Shown: positions 43,124 to 52,588 of the stretch, piece by piece
How the letters are laid out: every line of letters begins with the position of its first letter
Position numbering within the stretch: the first letter of the stretch is position 1
Origin: Robertmurraya sp. FSL R5-0851
GTDB taxonomy: Bacteria > Bacillota > Bacilli > Bacillales > Cytobacillaceae
Assembly: GCF_038002965.1 (NCBI RefSeq)
Contig: NZ_JBBOOE010000001.1
Location: 2,275,001 to 2,339,000, forward strand
Length of the DNA stretch: 64,000 nucleotides
Direction: 5' to 3'
Translations under genes and position numbers: made by a program
The notes under the pieces: generated by a model
Told to the model about the DNA's origin: nothing
Seen by the model: the letters and a program-made list of their open reading frames with translations, nothing else
The model's database searches: none

Positions 43124-44365
43124 TTATTTAAGGTAATCGGCTGTGTAGAACTCCACTTGTTTAAATTCTCCTGAAATAACCTCCATTAGGGCGTAGCTTG
43201 CTATAACATTACCATGATCATCAAAATCAATAGGTCCTGATGCACCTTGATAGTTTATGTCATTTCCAGCTCTTAACTCTTTAATTCCATCCTCAAAAGT
43301 TGATACTTCTTTCCCAGGAGGATTTGTAACTTCACGGATTTTCTCATTAATAGCCTCTCCACTCGCTTCACCTGCTGCTTCCATTGCTAAAGCAGAAGCA
43401 ATTAACAGATCATACGTGTTTGCGTTGTAATACCCACTAGAAGGTTTAGCATTGAATCTTGCTTCATAGCTTTCGTTGAAACGTTTAAATGCTTCATTGT
43501 TTTCATCCTCCATTGGTATAATGGTTTTGATGCCCTCAGCAACATCCTGCCCAATTACATCAATGAACTCCTGTACAGCCACGTCTGGTGTTACATACCA
43601 ATCCCATTCATAGCCTCTTTGTTTAGCTGATTTAAAAATGGTTGGAGCAGTATCAATCCCGCCAGAGTAATAAACTACTTTCGGGTTTGCATTTGCAATA
43701 TTTTTTAATTCCCCATTGTACGTGTTTTGTCCTGGGTTAAAGGTAACCTCTTCTAGAACTGTTCCACCAAGGCTTTCAAACATTTCGCGGAACTTCTCAA
43801 CATCACTTTGAGCTCCTTCATAATTTCCTACCATTACCGCTATTTCTTTAATTCCTGCATCAATTAATACCTGTGCTCTCACTTCACCAATTGTGGAATC
43901 AGATGCCGCAGTACGGAATGCATAATTACCACCAACTTCATCTAGCTCTGTCGATCCTGCAAAGGCAGACATAATTGGCACCTTAGATTTTGGAGCTTCC
44001 TTCAATAAAGCTAGCATCGACTCTGTTTCAGGCCCAATCGCCACAACAGCTTTATCTGCATTTACTAGCTTTTGATATCCTTTTATAGCTCCTTCAACCG
44101 TTGAAGCTGTGTCCACGTCTACCGTTTTAATTTTCTTCCCATCAAGAATTCCGCCAGCCTCATTTATTTCTTCCTTAGCCAAAACGAAAGCATTAATATT
44201 TTCCTTTGTAAAAGCACCTAACCAACCGGTTAATCCGGAAAGGAATCCTACATTTATTTCTTCTCCTCCACTCGAGCCTGAATCCCCTCCTGTTGAACTA
44301 GAACATCCAGTCATAATAGCTAAGGTGGCACAGATTGAAAGCGAAGCTACTTTGAATTTTTTCAT
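43124..44365 (-). CDS. Branched-chain amino-acid-type ABC transporter binding lipoprotein
   Basis: This extracytoplasmic receptor of the Liv/HAAT family has a signal peptide ending in lipobox IMTGC (cysteine about residue 21) and a periplasmic-binding-type-I fold with EINVGFLSGLTGWLGAF. Family members bind branched-chain amino acids, amides, urea or aromatic acids. Length is 413 aa. GGGGGGA precedes the ATG. Unusually it is the last gene of the liv set. In this cluster an aromatic acid is the more likely ligand than leucine, by context only. Confidence 0.9.
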   Translation of the reverse strand: MKKFKVASLSICATLAIMTGCSSSTGGDSGSSGGEEINVGFLSGLTGWLGAFTKENINAFVLAKEEINEAGGILDGKKIKTVDVDTASTVEGAIKGYQKLVNADKAVVAIGPETESMLALLKEAPKSKVPIMSAFAGSTELDEVGGNYAFRTAASDSTIGEVRAQVLIDAGIKEIAVMVGNYEGAQSDVEKFREMFESLGGTVLEEVTFNPGQNTYNGELKNIANANPKVVYYSGGIDTAPTIFKSAKQRGYEWDWYVTPDVAVQEFIDVIGQDVAEGIKTIIPMEDENNEAFKRFNESYEARFNAKPSSGYYNANTYDLLIASALAMEAAGEASGEAINEKIREVTNPPGKEVSTFEDGIKELRAGNDINYQGASGPIDFDDHGNVIASYALMEVISGEFKQVEFYTADYLK

Positions 44366-44377
44366 TTGATTTCCCCC

Positions 44378-45082
44378 CTAATGTCCTAAGAATAATTCTT
44401 CTAGGTTTTCTTTTTCTAAAAACTCTTTTCCAGTTCGCTCCATTTTAATCAATCCAGAGTCCATTAAATACACTCGGTCCGCATGCTTAAGTACCTCCTT
44501 TGGATTTTCCTCAACCACCCAGACTACCGTTGTACCACTATTACAAATTTGTACAATCATCTCGATAAGTCCCTTGATAATTTGTGGGGCTAACCCTGTA
44601 ATCGGCTCATCCAATAGCAAAAGTTTTGGATTTACAATTAGTGCACTAGCTAACGCAAGCATTTGCCTTTCTCCACCACTTAACGTACCGGCCTTCTGTC
44701 CAATTCTTTCTTTCAAACGAGGAAATAAATCCAGCATTTCATTTATTTTGTCTTTCGGATTTCTTAAGGTATATGCCCCCATTTGCAGATTTTCAAGAAC
44801 AGACATTTCTGCAAACACATTTTTTCGCTGGGGAACATATCCCAAACCCATTCTCGCAATCTCACTAGCTGACTTATTGTCGATTCGGACTCCCTGGAAT
44901 GAAATTGACCCATTCATTAGTGGAAGAAACCCAGCAATGGTATGCATCAACGTCGTTTTCCCGGCACCGTTTGAACCGATAATTGCAACCATTTCCCCTT
45001 CCTGTATCTCTAGGCTCGCTTCATGTAATATAGGAATTTTCCCATAACCAGATATCACATCTTTTATTTCTAAGAAACTCAT
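44378..45082 (-). CDS. Branched-chain-type ABC transporter ATPase, LivF
   Basis: This is one of two ATPases of the Liv-type importer. Walker A GSNGAGKTT, signature LSGGERQML and Walker B LLLLDEPITGLAP are present; 234 aa is normal for LivF. It starts 2 bp after the LivG stop and is followed by the binding-protein gene at 12 bp. The five-gene set H-M-G-F-J is complete, so the transporter should work. Confidence 0.92.
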   Translation of the reverse strand: MSFLEIKDVISGYGKIPILHEASLEIQEGEMVAIIGSNGAGKTTLMHTIAGFLPLMNGSISFQGVRIDNKSASEIARMGLGYVPQRKNVFAEMSVLENLQMGAYTLRNPKDKINEMLDLFPRLKERIGQKAGTLSGGERQMLALASALIVNPKLLLLDEPITGLAPQIIKGLIEMIVQICNSGTTVVWVVEENPKEVLKHADRVYLMDSGLIKMERTGKEFLEKENLEELFLGH

Positions 45083-45084
45083 TA

Positions 45085-45834
45085 TTAGCTCACTCCTAAG
45101 TACACAGATTTAACTTGTTCGTTATTTGATATTTCCTCTGGACTACCTGAGGCAATCAACTCTCCATTTGCTAAGCAATAAATTCGGTCACATATCCTAT
45201 AGATAAATCCTAAGTTGTGGTCAATCACTAGGAATGTCATTCCTTCTTTGCGTAGACGTAATATGTGATCGACCATTTTATCGAGCATTAGTGGGTTTAC
45301 ACCAGAAGCAGGTTCATCAAGTAGTAAAATCTTCGGGTTTGCCATTAACTGTCTGCACAGTTCTAATAACTTAAGTTCAGCTGCACTTAAATTTTCAGCT
45401 AATTCATTCCTTTTTTCGTATAAATTAAATTGCTTTAGTAAAGTACATACTTTTTCGTAATTCTCCTTTTCTTGCTTAGCGATCATCTTCCCTTTATAAA
45501 AAGCTTGAAATATCCCATCACCATCATGTGGTGGAACCACCATCAAATTCTCGAGTAAACTAAGCTTTGGAAAACCGACAGGAGTTTGAAAAGTCCTTAA
45601 CAAACCCTTACTAACGACATCTTCAGCAGTATAGTGGTCAATTTTTTCATTCAAAAAAGAGATCTCTCCTGAATTTGATGTTAAAAACAGACTAATCATA
45701 TTGAACAAGGTGGTTTTTCCAGCTCCATTTGGTCCAATTAATCCGACAATCTCACCTTGATTTACTTCAAGATTGACATTCTTCACTGCCTGAATCCCAC
45801 CAAAATTTTTGCTTAAATTTTTAACTTGCAGCAT
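45085..45834 (-). CDS. Branched-chain-type ABC transporter ATPase, LivG
   Basis: This is the second ATPase, with Walker A GPNGAGKTT, the longer LivG-type insert, a diverged signature LSAAELKLL (in place of LSGGQ) and Walker B ILLLDEPASGVNP. The diverged signature is within what LivG proteins show. Length is 249 aa. GGAGGTAGGAG precedes ATG 45834, inside the end of livM (14-bp overlap). Confidence 0.9.
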   Translation of the reverse strand: MLQVKNLSKNFGGIQAVKNVNLEVNQGEIVGLIGPNGAGKTTLFNMISLFLTSNSGEISFLNEKIDHYTAEDVVSKGLLRTFQTPVGFPKLSLLENLMVVPPHDGDGIFQAFYKGKMIAKQEKENYEKVCTLLKQFNLYEKRNELAENLSAAELKLLELCRQLMANPKILLLDEPASGVNPLMLDKMVDHILRLRKEGMTFLVIDHNLGFIYRICDRIYCLANGELIASGSPEEISNNEQVKSVYLGVS

Positions 45835-46795
45835 TTCTCCTACCTCCCTTCTGCTCAGTAATTATTGAATTTTGTTGAAAATAAAAAAGCTTTTCTACCG
45901 ATTTGAATTTCTCAGCAACTAACCCCTGAGGTAAGAATCTTAATACTAAAATCAGCATCATACCTGACACGAATTGACGTAGCCCTGCAAGTAGTACACT
46001 GTATTCTGTTGGTACTGGAACAAAACGTGTCGCTTCCTGTACTAGGATAAGAACGAATGCACCAACCACTGCACCTCGGTTATTTCCAATTCCACCTAGT
46101 ACCAGTGCAGTCCAAACCGTAAATGTAATGGCAGAGGTAAACATATTTGGTGCAATTATGGACATATACCAAACATAGAAACAGCCGGCGATTCCAACCA
46201 TGCAGCTACTTAAGACAAATATCTTTAGTTTCGTAGCAAATACCTTTTTTCCAATAGATTGGGTCACTTGCTCGTTTTCACGAATGGCTCTCATATATCT
46301 TCCCATCGGAGAATGAGCGAGCTTCTGAGCAAATAGATAATAAATTCCCATAACCGCAAGAACTAATCCTGCAAAAAAGATCATATATGTTGTACCTGGT
46401 AAAAAGTTCTCAAATGGTCTTTCTAGTCCGAAAATTCCGATATTTCCGTTCGTAAGCCATTCTTCGTTTATGGCAATAATCCGAATAATTTCCGCAAAAG
46501 CAAAAGTTGTAATTAATAAATACTCATTTTGCAACCTAAGCGAGGTATAACCAATAAGTAAACTGAACAATCCGGTAATAATTGCCGAACCGATCACACC
46601 TACTATCATAGGAAGTCCAAGTCCTAGATCATGAGAAGTAAGCAGGGTATATGCGTAAGCGCCTACTGCAAAATAACCAACGACACCTAGATCCCATAGT
46701 CCAAGCAATCCACCATTTACGTTTAGTGAAATGGCCAGCATCGCATATATTCCTCCAAGAGCAATCAAACCAGATAGAAATAAAAGAATATCCAT
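45821..46795 (-). CDS. Branched-chain-type ABC transporter permease, LivM
   Basis: This membrane subunit has about nine helices and the conserved loop LAHSPMGRYMRAIRENE near residue 175, where the ATPase docks. Length is 324 aa. It begins directly after the LivH stop (AAAGGAGG lies in the end of livH). The C-terminal tail extends past the last helix with a charged stretch. Confidence 0.9.
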   Translation of the reverse strand: MDILLFLSGLIALGGIYAMLAISLNVNGGLLGLWDLGVVGYFAVGAYAYTLLTSHDLGLGLPMIVGVIGSAIITGLFSLLIGYTSLRLQNEYLLITTFAFAEIIRIIAINEEWLTNGNIGIFGLERPFENFLPGTTYMIFFAGLVLAVMGIYYLFAQKLAHSPMGRYMRAIRENEQVTQSIGKKVFATKLKIFVLSSCMVGIAGCFYVWYMSIIAPNMFTSAITFTVWTALVLGGIGNNRGAVVGAFVLILVQEATRFVPVPTEYSVLLAGLRQFVSGMMLILVLRFLPQGLVAEKFKSVEKLFYFQQNSIITEQKGGRRNAAS

Positions 46796-47650
46796 CTATG
46801 TCGTACCTCCTTTCGATAGACCCTGAGGACGAATTAATAGAACAAGAATGACTATAACAAACGCAATTGCCGTTCTATATGAAGTAGGAATTACAATCGT
46901 GCTTAAGTCCATACTCAACCCAATAATCAATGCTGCAAGCATCGTGCCATAAATATTTCCTATTCCCCCAACGATAACGACAGACATGATAATAAGTATT
47001 TGCTGCCACCCTAATTCCATGTTTAAGGTCCCAGTCATCGCTAAAAGAATACCGGCTAACCCTGCTAATCCGGATGAAATTAACCAAACATAGTCTGATA
47101 GTTTTCTAGAGTTAATCCCCCTGATTTGTGCCAGATCACGATTTTCAGCCATCGCTCGGAATCCTTTGCCGTTTTTTGTTTTCGTTAAAATAAAGTGAAG
47201 TAACCCGACACATATTAGTGATAGTACGATTATAAATAATTCTTGATAGGACATAATTTGTGTCCCTACCAGACTAATCATATTACTCGTTTCCAGTCCA
47301 AAGGTCCGTATTTCAGGTCCAACAATTGCTTGTATCACCCCGTAAATGACCCATGAAAGACCAATACTAGTAAACAACAACACAAGTATTCCACTTTTTC
47401 GAACTGGGAAATAGAATACCTTTGCTAATAATAGTCCCAAGACCGCAGTTGCAATGACCGAACAAATCATAGCTAATGCGAATGGAAAGTTTAATACAAC
47501 CTTGAAAAGATATGCTGTATAAGCTCCAATTAACAACAATTGGCCATGGGCGATATTTAGAAAGTTTTCCGTTTTCCACACCATCGAAAACCCAATTGAC
47601 GCAATGATTAGAATACAGCCTGTAATAATGCCATAGACTACATAATCCAT
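46796..47650 (-). CDS. Branched-chain-type ABC transporter permease, LivH
   Basis: This is the companion permease with eight or so helices, beginning with the family segment IIASIGFSMVWKTENFLNIAHGQ and the coupling loop KGFRAMAENRDLAQIRGIN near residue 170. Length is 284 aa. It starts 18 bp after the xdhC stop codon, so the transport genes and the molybdenum-enzyme genes belong to the same transcript or overlapping ones. Confidence 0.92.
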   Translation of the reverse strand: MDYVVYGIITGCILIIASIGFSMVWKTENFLNIAHGQLLLIGAYTAYLFKVVLNFPFALAMICSVIATAVLGLLLAKVFYFPVRKSGILVLLFTSIGLSWVIYGVIQAIVGPEIRTFGLETSNMISLVGTQIMSYQELFIIVLSLICVGLLHFILTKTKNGKGFRAMAENRDLAQIRGINSRKLSDYVWLISSGLAGLAGILLAMTGTLNMELGWQQILIIMSVVIVGGIGNIYGTMLAALIIGLSMDLSTIVIPTSYRTAIAFVIVILVLLIRPQGLSKGGTT

Positions 47651-47668
47651 CCTTCAGCCCTCCCTTTC

Positions 47669-48730
47669 TTATGTGTGAATTTTACTTTTCCCTCTTAAAT
47701 GATTCGAGTTCTTTCTATTTCGAACGGAGAGCAGCTCTGATACAATACTGAGGGCTACTTCCTCAATTGTATCTCCTCCTAAATCTAATCCAATAGGAGC
47801 ATAAATCCGGTTATCTGTAATTGATATTTCACTAGACACTAGCAGCTCCTCTGTTCGTTGTATTGGTCCAAGCACTCCGACATACTTAGGGTTAGATTCA
47901 AGTGCAAGTTCGAGTGCAGCCCGATCTCGTTCCAGATGATGGTTCATGATGATCCACCAAGAATTACGTAATGAGGAAGGAACCTCTTCAAGATCCTCAG
48001 AATCTACAGCCCAGTTATGTGCACCTGGAAAGCGCTTCTCATTATTGAATTGACTTCTCGGATCAAGTACTGTTACATCAAAATTAGCTTTTATCGCCAA
48101 TTCTACCACCGGTACTGCATCATGGCCTGCCCCTGCAACTACTAGCTTTTCAAGAGGAAATATTGGATCTACGATAAACTGGCTTTCTAATCGTTTTATT
48201 ACTTTAGCACTATGAATATATTGTTTTTTATGAAAAAAAAGTTCGTTTATCACCTCAGACGGTAGATAACCCCCGCTTTTTGTAAGCACTTGATGATGGT
48301 AGTTTAGTAGCCAGCCTTCACCTGATGAAGGGTTCAAGAGGAGTGTTACCATTTCCCCCTTAGTGGTCTTATTTCTCACCTCTTTCCAAAACGTAGAATC
48401 CTTTTTAATAGGAAGAATTAAAATATTTTGTGATCCTTTACAGCCAATCCCAAGACCCCATAGGTCATTTTCACTTAGATTATAAGATTTTATCATCGGC
48501 CTATTTTCATTAATTGCGATTTTCGCCCATTCAAGTAAGTCGCTTTCCAGACAACCACCACTCAGTGATCCAAAGACCTCTCCATCACTAGCTATCATAA
48601 TCTTCGCACCGGGTCTTCTATAAGAAGAGCCCCTTACCTCATAGACCATTAAAAGGGCTGCTTCTTCCCCTCGCTCCCAAACCTTCTCCATTTGATCAAA
48701 AATGCGTTGTAATTCTTTTAAAGAAGACAT
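47669..48730 (-). CDS. XdhC-type molybdenum hydroxylase maturation factor
   Basis: XdhC proteins bind the molybdenum cofactor, help to insert the sulfido ligand and load the apo-enzyme. The N-terminal domain shows the SYRRPGAKIMI and GSLSGGCLESDLLEWA segments, and the C-terminal Rossmann-like domain VVAGAGHDAVPVVELA and VTVLDPR. Length is 353 aa. It is 95 bp downstream of the large subunit gene, fitting maturation of CoxL-type enzyme encoded at 48826-52552. Confidence 0.9.
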   Translation of the reverse strand: MSSLKELQRIFDQMEKVWERGEEAALLMVYEVRGSSYRRPGAKIMIASDGEVFGSLSGGCLESDLLEWAKIAINENRPMIKSYNLSENDLWGLGIGCKGSQNILILPIKKDSTFWKEVRNKTTKGEMVTLLLNPSSGEGWLLNYHHQVLTKSGGYLPSEVINELFFHKKQYIHSAKVIKRLESQFIVDPIFPLEKLVVAGAGHDAVPVVELAIKANFDVTVLDPRSQFNNEKRFPGAHNWAVDSEDLEEVPSSLRNSWWIIMNHHLERDRAALELALESNPKYVGVLGPIQRTEELLVSSEISITDNRIYAPIGLDLGGDTIEEVALSIVSELLSVRNRKNSNHLRGKSKIHT

Positions 48731-48825
48731 TCCATCCCACCCTCCATTTCGATGTTAGTGCCTTTACCATTCTCAGAAACCAAATGGAATATAGCATGGA
48801 TAAATTGTGCTTGAAATCAAAGCAT

Positions 48826-51180
48826 TTATTTTGCTTCCGCTTCCTCTATTAACCTTCTAAGCTTTCCTGGACTTACCGGCAATGAATTAATTTCCAGCTT
48901 TAATGGTTTTAATGCATCACATATTGCATTAGCAATCGCAGCTGGTGGACTAATGGCACCACCTTCTCCTACACCTTTAATTCCCATTGGGTTTCTCGGA
49001 GACAGAAACTCCTGATGTCCCATTTCTACAACAGGTACTTCCATAGAGGTTGGGAGCAGATAATCCATATACGTACCAGTAATTAATTGTCCGTTCTCAT
49101 CATAAATGATCTCCTCATAAAGAGCCCCACCAATACCTTGTGCAACTCCCCCTTGAATCTGTCCGTCAACGACCATCGGATTAAGAACTCGACCGCAATC
49201 ATGGACGACGATATAACGTTGAATATCAACAAAACCTGTTTCTTTGTCTACTTCCACAACGGCAGCATGAAATCCGGATGAAAAAGTAACGGTCGGTGGT
49301 ACAAAGTAATGTGTCGCACTAGCTCCAGGCTCCATTCCCTCAGGTACCTTACAATGTGGACCAGGCTTGGCAGCAAGGGCAATTTCCTGTAGGGTGAGAA
49401 AGTTAGAAGGCATTGTTTTTGGATAAACCTTTCCACCGTACATCTCTAAATCATCAACAGCAACCTCCAGCATGACTGCTGCTATGGCAAAAAATTTCTC
49501 CTTTAAAAGCTTCGATGCAACATGAACAGCTGATCCTGCCGTAACTGCACCACGACTAGCAAATGTCCCCACACCATAAGGTAGCAAGCTCGTATCTCCA
49601 GCTCTTACTGTAACTTGGTCCGGTCTAACTGCAAATTCATCCGCACAAATTTGAGCAAGAGTGGTTTCGTGGCTTTGCCCATGTGGACTAGACCCAACAT
49701 ATGCTAATATTTGGCCAGTTGAATCAACTCTTACCACAGCTCCCTCATGTGGCCCAATACCTGTACCCTCTATATAAGAAGAGATTCCTACTCCGTAATA
49801 TTTTCCGGACTCCCTACCTTCTTTTTGTAGCTTTCGGAATTCTTCATAGCCAATGATATCTAATGTTTTCTTTAGAGAAACCGAGTAGTCTCCATTTTCT
49901 AAAACCATTTTTGCGCCATCTCGGTAAAATAATTGTGTATCATATGGCATATCTTCAGGGAGAACTAAATTTTTAATTGATACATCAACAGGATCTAGAT
50001 TTAATCTATCTGCGATCATGTAGATTATCCTGTCCATCACAAATACTGCTTCCGGACGCCCAGCACCACGATAAGGAACATTCGGTGTCTTATTTGTTAA
50101 AACAATTTGACCAGTTAAATCATAGTTTGGAATTTTGTACATCCCTCTTAGGTGTGCAGCTGAATTATACGCACAACATAACGCAAAGGAATTATGTGCT
50201 CCATTATCTAGTAAAAAATGATCTTTTATCCCTAGAATTGTCCCAGTATTATCAAATGCCACTTCTACGTCATGGACCTGGTCTCGAGAATGACGAGTAC
50301 TTTGCATATGTTCAAGTCTATCTTCAATCCATTTCACTGGCCTTTTATATTTCATTGCTAAATACGGTATAACAATCTCTTCTGGATATACTGCGCATTT
50401 AGGTCCAAATCCACCCCCAACATCAGGAGCAACTACACGAATATTGTTTTCCACTAAACCAACTAATTTAGATAAGTAAGAGCGCACCATATAAGGTACC
50501 TGGGTTGATGACCATACCTGCAATTGCTCATTTCGCACTTCGTATTCGGCAACTACTCCTCTTGTTTCTAACGGATTCCCAGAAACTCTGGGTGTTTTGA
50601 TTCTAGCCTTTAATACGTGTTCAGCTTTCGATAATAGAGTATCCATATCACCAATTTTCACATGGAATAGTGCTTGTGTGTTATTGCCAAGCTCTTCATG
50701 AATAATGGTTGCATTCTCTTTAATTGTCTCGTAAGGGTCTGTTACAACCGGTAGCGGTTCATAGCTTACCTTAATTAATGAAAGTGCATCCTCTGCAGCA
50801 TAGCGATCTTCCGCTACCACAATTGCAATTGCCTGCCCAACAAACGTAACCTTATCCTTGGCCAACATAGGTTCAGGGTTTTTCTTTATCAAAGGCTTAA
50901 TATGTTCTTCTAAAATAGGTGGAAGAGTAAATTCAACAAATTCAGTAAAAGGTTTTACTTTCCCTTCCAAATCAGCCGCAGTTACAACATCTATGACACC
51001 TTTACAGGCCTTCGCAGCTGAGACATCAATACTGTTTATTTTGGCATGGGCATAGGTACTTCTTAAGATCGCTACCTCTACCATGTTTTGCAGTTTGATA
51101 TCACCGACAAATCTCCCATTCCCAGTTAGAAGTCGGTGGTCTTCTTTTCTTTTCACATTTTGGCCGACGTACTGTGCCAT
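48826..51180 (-). CDS. Molybdenum hydroxylase large subunit (CoxL/XdhA-like, form II type)
   Basis: This catalytic subunit binds the molybdopterin-cytosine-dinucleotide cofactor and hydroxylates an aldehyde, purine or N-heteroaromatic ring using water. The active-site loop is PYRGAGRPEA, the AYRGAGR form of aldehyde/heterocycle hydroxylases rather than the cysteine-containing CO dehydrogenase loop, so it is not a true CO dehydrogenase. The catalytic glutamate lies in GVGEGGAI near the C-terminus. Length is 784 aa. GGGAGG precedes the ATG. It follows the small and medium subunit genes, giving the order M-S-L. In this cluster a heteroaromatic or aromatic aldehyde substrate is likely. Confidence 0.93.
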   Translation of the reverse strand: MAQYVGQNVKRKEDHRLLTGNGRFVGDIKLQNMVEVAILRSTYAHAKINSIDVSAAKACKGVIDVVTAADLEGKVKPFTEFVEFTLPPILEEHIKPLIKKNPEPMLAKDKVTFVGQAIAIVVAEDRYAAEDALSLIKVSYEPLPVVTDPYETIKENATIIHEELGNNTQALFHVKIGDMDTLLSKAEHVLKARIKTPRVSGNPLETRGVVAEYEVRNEQLQVWSSTQVPYMVRSYLSKLVGLVENNIRVVAPDVGGGFGPKCAVYPEEIVIPYLAMKYKRPVKWIEDRLEHMQSTRHSRDQVHDVEVAFDNTGTILGIKDHFLLDNGAHNSFALCCAYNSAAHLRGMYKIPNYDLTGQIVLTNKTPNVPYRGAGRPEAVFVMDRIIYMIADRLNLDPVDVSIKNLVLPEDMPYDTQLFYRDGAKMVLENGDYSVSLKKTLDIIGYEEFRKLQKEGRESGKYYGVGISSYIEGTGIGPHEGAVVRVDSTGQILAYVGSSPHGQSHETTLAQICADEFAVRPDQVTVRAGDTSLLPYGVGTFASRGAVTAGSAVHVASKLLKEKFFAIAAVMLEVAVDDLEMYGGKVYPKTMPSNFLTLQEIALAAKPGPHCKVPEGMEPGASATHYFVPPTVTFSSGFHAAVVEVDKETGFVDIQRYIVVHDCGRVLNPMVVDGQIQGGVAQGIGGALYEEIIYDENGQLITGTYMDYLLPTSMEVPVVEMGHQEFLSPRNPMGIKGVGEGGAISPPAAIANAICDALKPLKLEINSLPVSPGKLRRLIEEAEAK

Positions 51181-51194
51181 ATTTGGACCTCCCT

Positions 51195-51674
51195 TCAGCC
51201 ATTCAGCTGATAAGCTTCCTTGACTGCTTTAATAATGTTGCTATATCCGGTGCATCGGCATAGATTACCAGATATAGCTTCTCGAATTTCATCATCGGAC
51301 GGTAAAGTTGGATGAATTTCCATAAAATTTTTGACTGACATCAAAAACCCTGGTGTGCAAAATCCACATTGGAGTGCGTGATTGTTAGCAAATGCTTGCT
51401 GTATAGGATGAAATGTTCCATCCTCCTTAGCGAGTGCTTCTACTGTTTCCACTTCACACCCATCTGCCTGCACCGCAAGCATTAAACAGGATCGTACTGA
51501 ATCGCCATTAATTAATATTGTACAGGCTCCACATACCCCATGCTCACAGCCTACATGAGTACCTGTTAATCTAAGATTATCCCTTAAGAAATCTGATAAC
51601 AGCCATCTAGATTCAATTTCTTTTTCAATTTCATGGCCATTTACTTTCATTTTGACAATCGTTGTTTGAGTCAT
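51195..51674 (-). CDS. Molybdenum hydroxylase small subunit (2x[2Fe-2S], CoxS-like)
   Basis: This electron-transfer subunit has a plant-type [2Fe-2S] cluster (GCEHGVCGACTI with a further cysteine at SCLML) and a second one in the helical half (QCGFCTPG, then GNLCRCTGY). Length is 159 aa. It overlaps the FAD subunit gene by 4 bp and carries GGAGGGT upstream. All eight cysteine ligands expected for both clusters are visible. Confidence 0.93.
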   Translation of the reverse strand: MTQTTIVKMKVNGHEIEKEIESRWLLSDFLRDNLRLTGTHVGCEHGVCGACTILINGDSVRSCLMLAVQADGCEVETVEALAKEDGTFHPIQQAFANNHALQCGFCTPGFLMSVKNFMEIHPTLPSDDEIREAISGNLCRCTGYSNIIKAVKEAYQLNG

Positions 51675-52552
51675 ACTGTCACACCCTCCCGTGCTCGGTT
51701 TACAGCTTTATTTAAGGCTCTTTCAAGCAATACCCCAGACAGCTGGCGCCGATACTCCTTTGAACCATGGATATCCCCTTCTGGATCTAGTTCATCCAGC
51801 TGAAGAATAGCTGCTTCTTTAATAATGGACTCTGTCGGTTCTTTCCCAATTAGAAATTCTTCTGTCTCTTCTGGAACAAATGGCACCGAATTCGCTCCTC
51901 CAAGAGCAATCTTCGTGTCCTTAATACTTCCATCAATGTCTAACTCGATAACCACTGCCACCTCACAAAGTGCAAAATCTCCATGTCTTCTGGCCACTTC
52001 CTCGAATGCGTAGCCTGCCCCTTTATTCATCTTTGGAAACCGTATTTCTTTAATTAGTTGATTTGGTTCCAGGGTTGTTAAGAGATAACTAAGGAAAAAC
52101 TCCTCAGGGGAAAGAATCAACTCTTCCTCTTGAGAAACAATTACGATTTCTCCTCTTAACGCGGATAGCATACAAGGTAATTCAGCAGATGGATCTGCAT
52201 GTGCTATACTTCCCCCAACTGTCCCTCTGTTCCTTATTTGGGAATGTCCTACCCATCGAATCCCTTCTGTAAGCAATGGGCACTGCTCTTTAATTAGTTG
52301 CGAATTTTCTAACTCAACGTGACGAGTCATTCCTCCGATCACGATAGTATCTTCCTCTTCTGTTATTCCTTTTAACTCCTGTACTCTACTTAAATCAATA
52401 ATATATTTAGGTGTAGAAAGCCTCATATTTAATAAAGGGATAAGACTTTGACCACCAGATAATATTTTTGCATCATCCCCGTAATCAGCTAACAATTCTA
52501 GCGCTTCGGGAAGATTAGTAGGTTTTAAATAGGAAAACTTTGGCGGTTTCAT
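51671..52552 (-). CDS. Molybdenum hydroxylase FAD subunit (CoxM-like)
   Basis: This FAD-binding subunit passes electrons from the Fe-S clusters to an acceptor. The flavin motifs AKILSGGQSLIPLLNMRL (about residue 30) and TVGGSIAHADPSAELP (about 110) are intact, and the C-terminal domain follows. Length is 293 aa. GGAGG precedes the ATG. It is the first gene of the M-S-L set, downstream of the maleate-isomerase-like gene by about 36 bp. Confidence 0.93.
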   Translation of the reverse strand: MKPPKFSYLKPTNLPEALELLADYGDDAKILSGGQSLIPLLNMRLSTPKYIIDLSRVQELKGITEEEDTIVIGGMTRHVELENSQLIKEQCPLLTEGIRWVGHSQIRNRGTVGGSIAHADPSAELPCMLSALRGEIVIVSQEEELILSPEEFFLSYLLTTLEPNQLIKEIRFPKMNKGAGYAFEEVARRHGDFALCEVAVVIELDIDGSIKDTKIALGGANSVPFVPEETEEFLIGKEPTESIIKEAAILQLDELDPEGDIHGSKEYRRQLSGVLLERALNKAVNRAREGVTV

Positions 52553-52588
52553 GTATTAGCCTCCATTAGCTGAATATTTTTTAAGAGT

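Noticed and set aside
48826..51180. Carbon monoxide dehydrogenase (true CoxL)
   Set aside because: The active-site loop is AYRGAGR-like without the cysteine of CO dehydrogenase, and the gene neighbours belong to aromatic catabolism.
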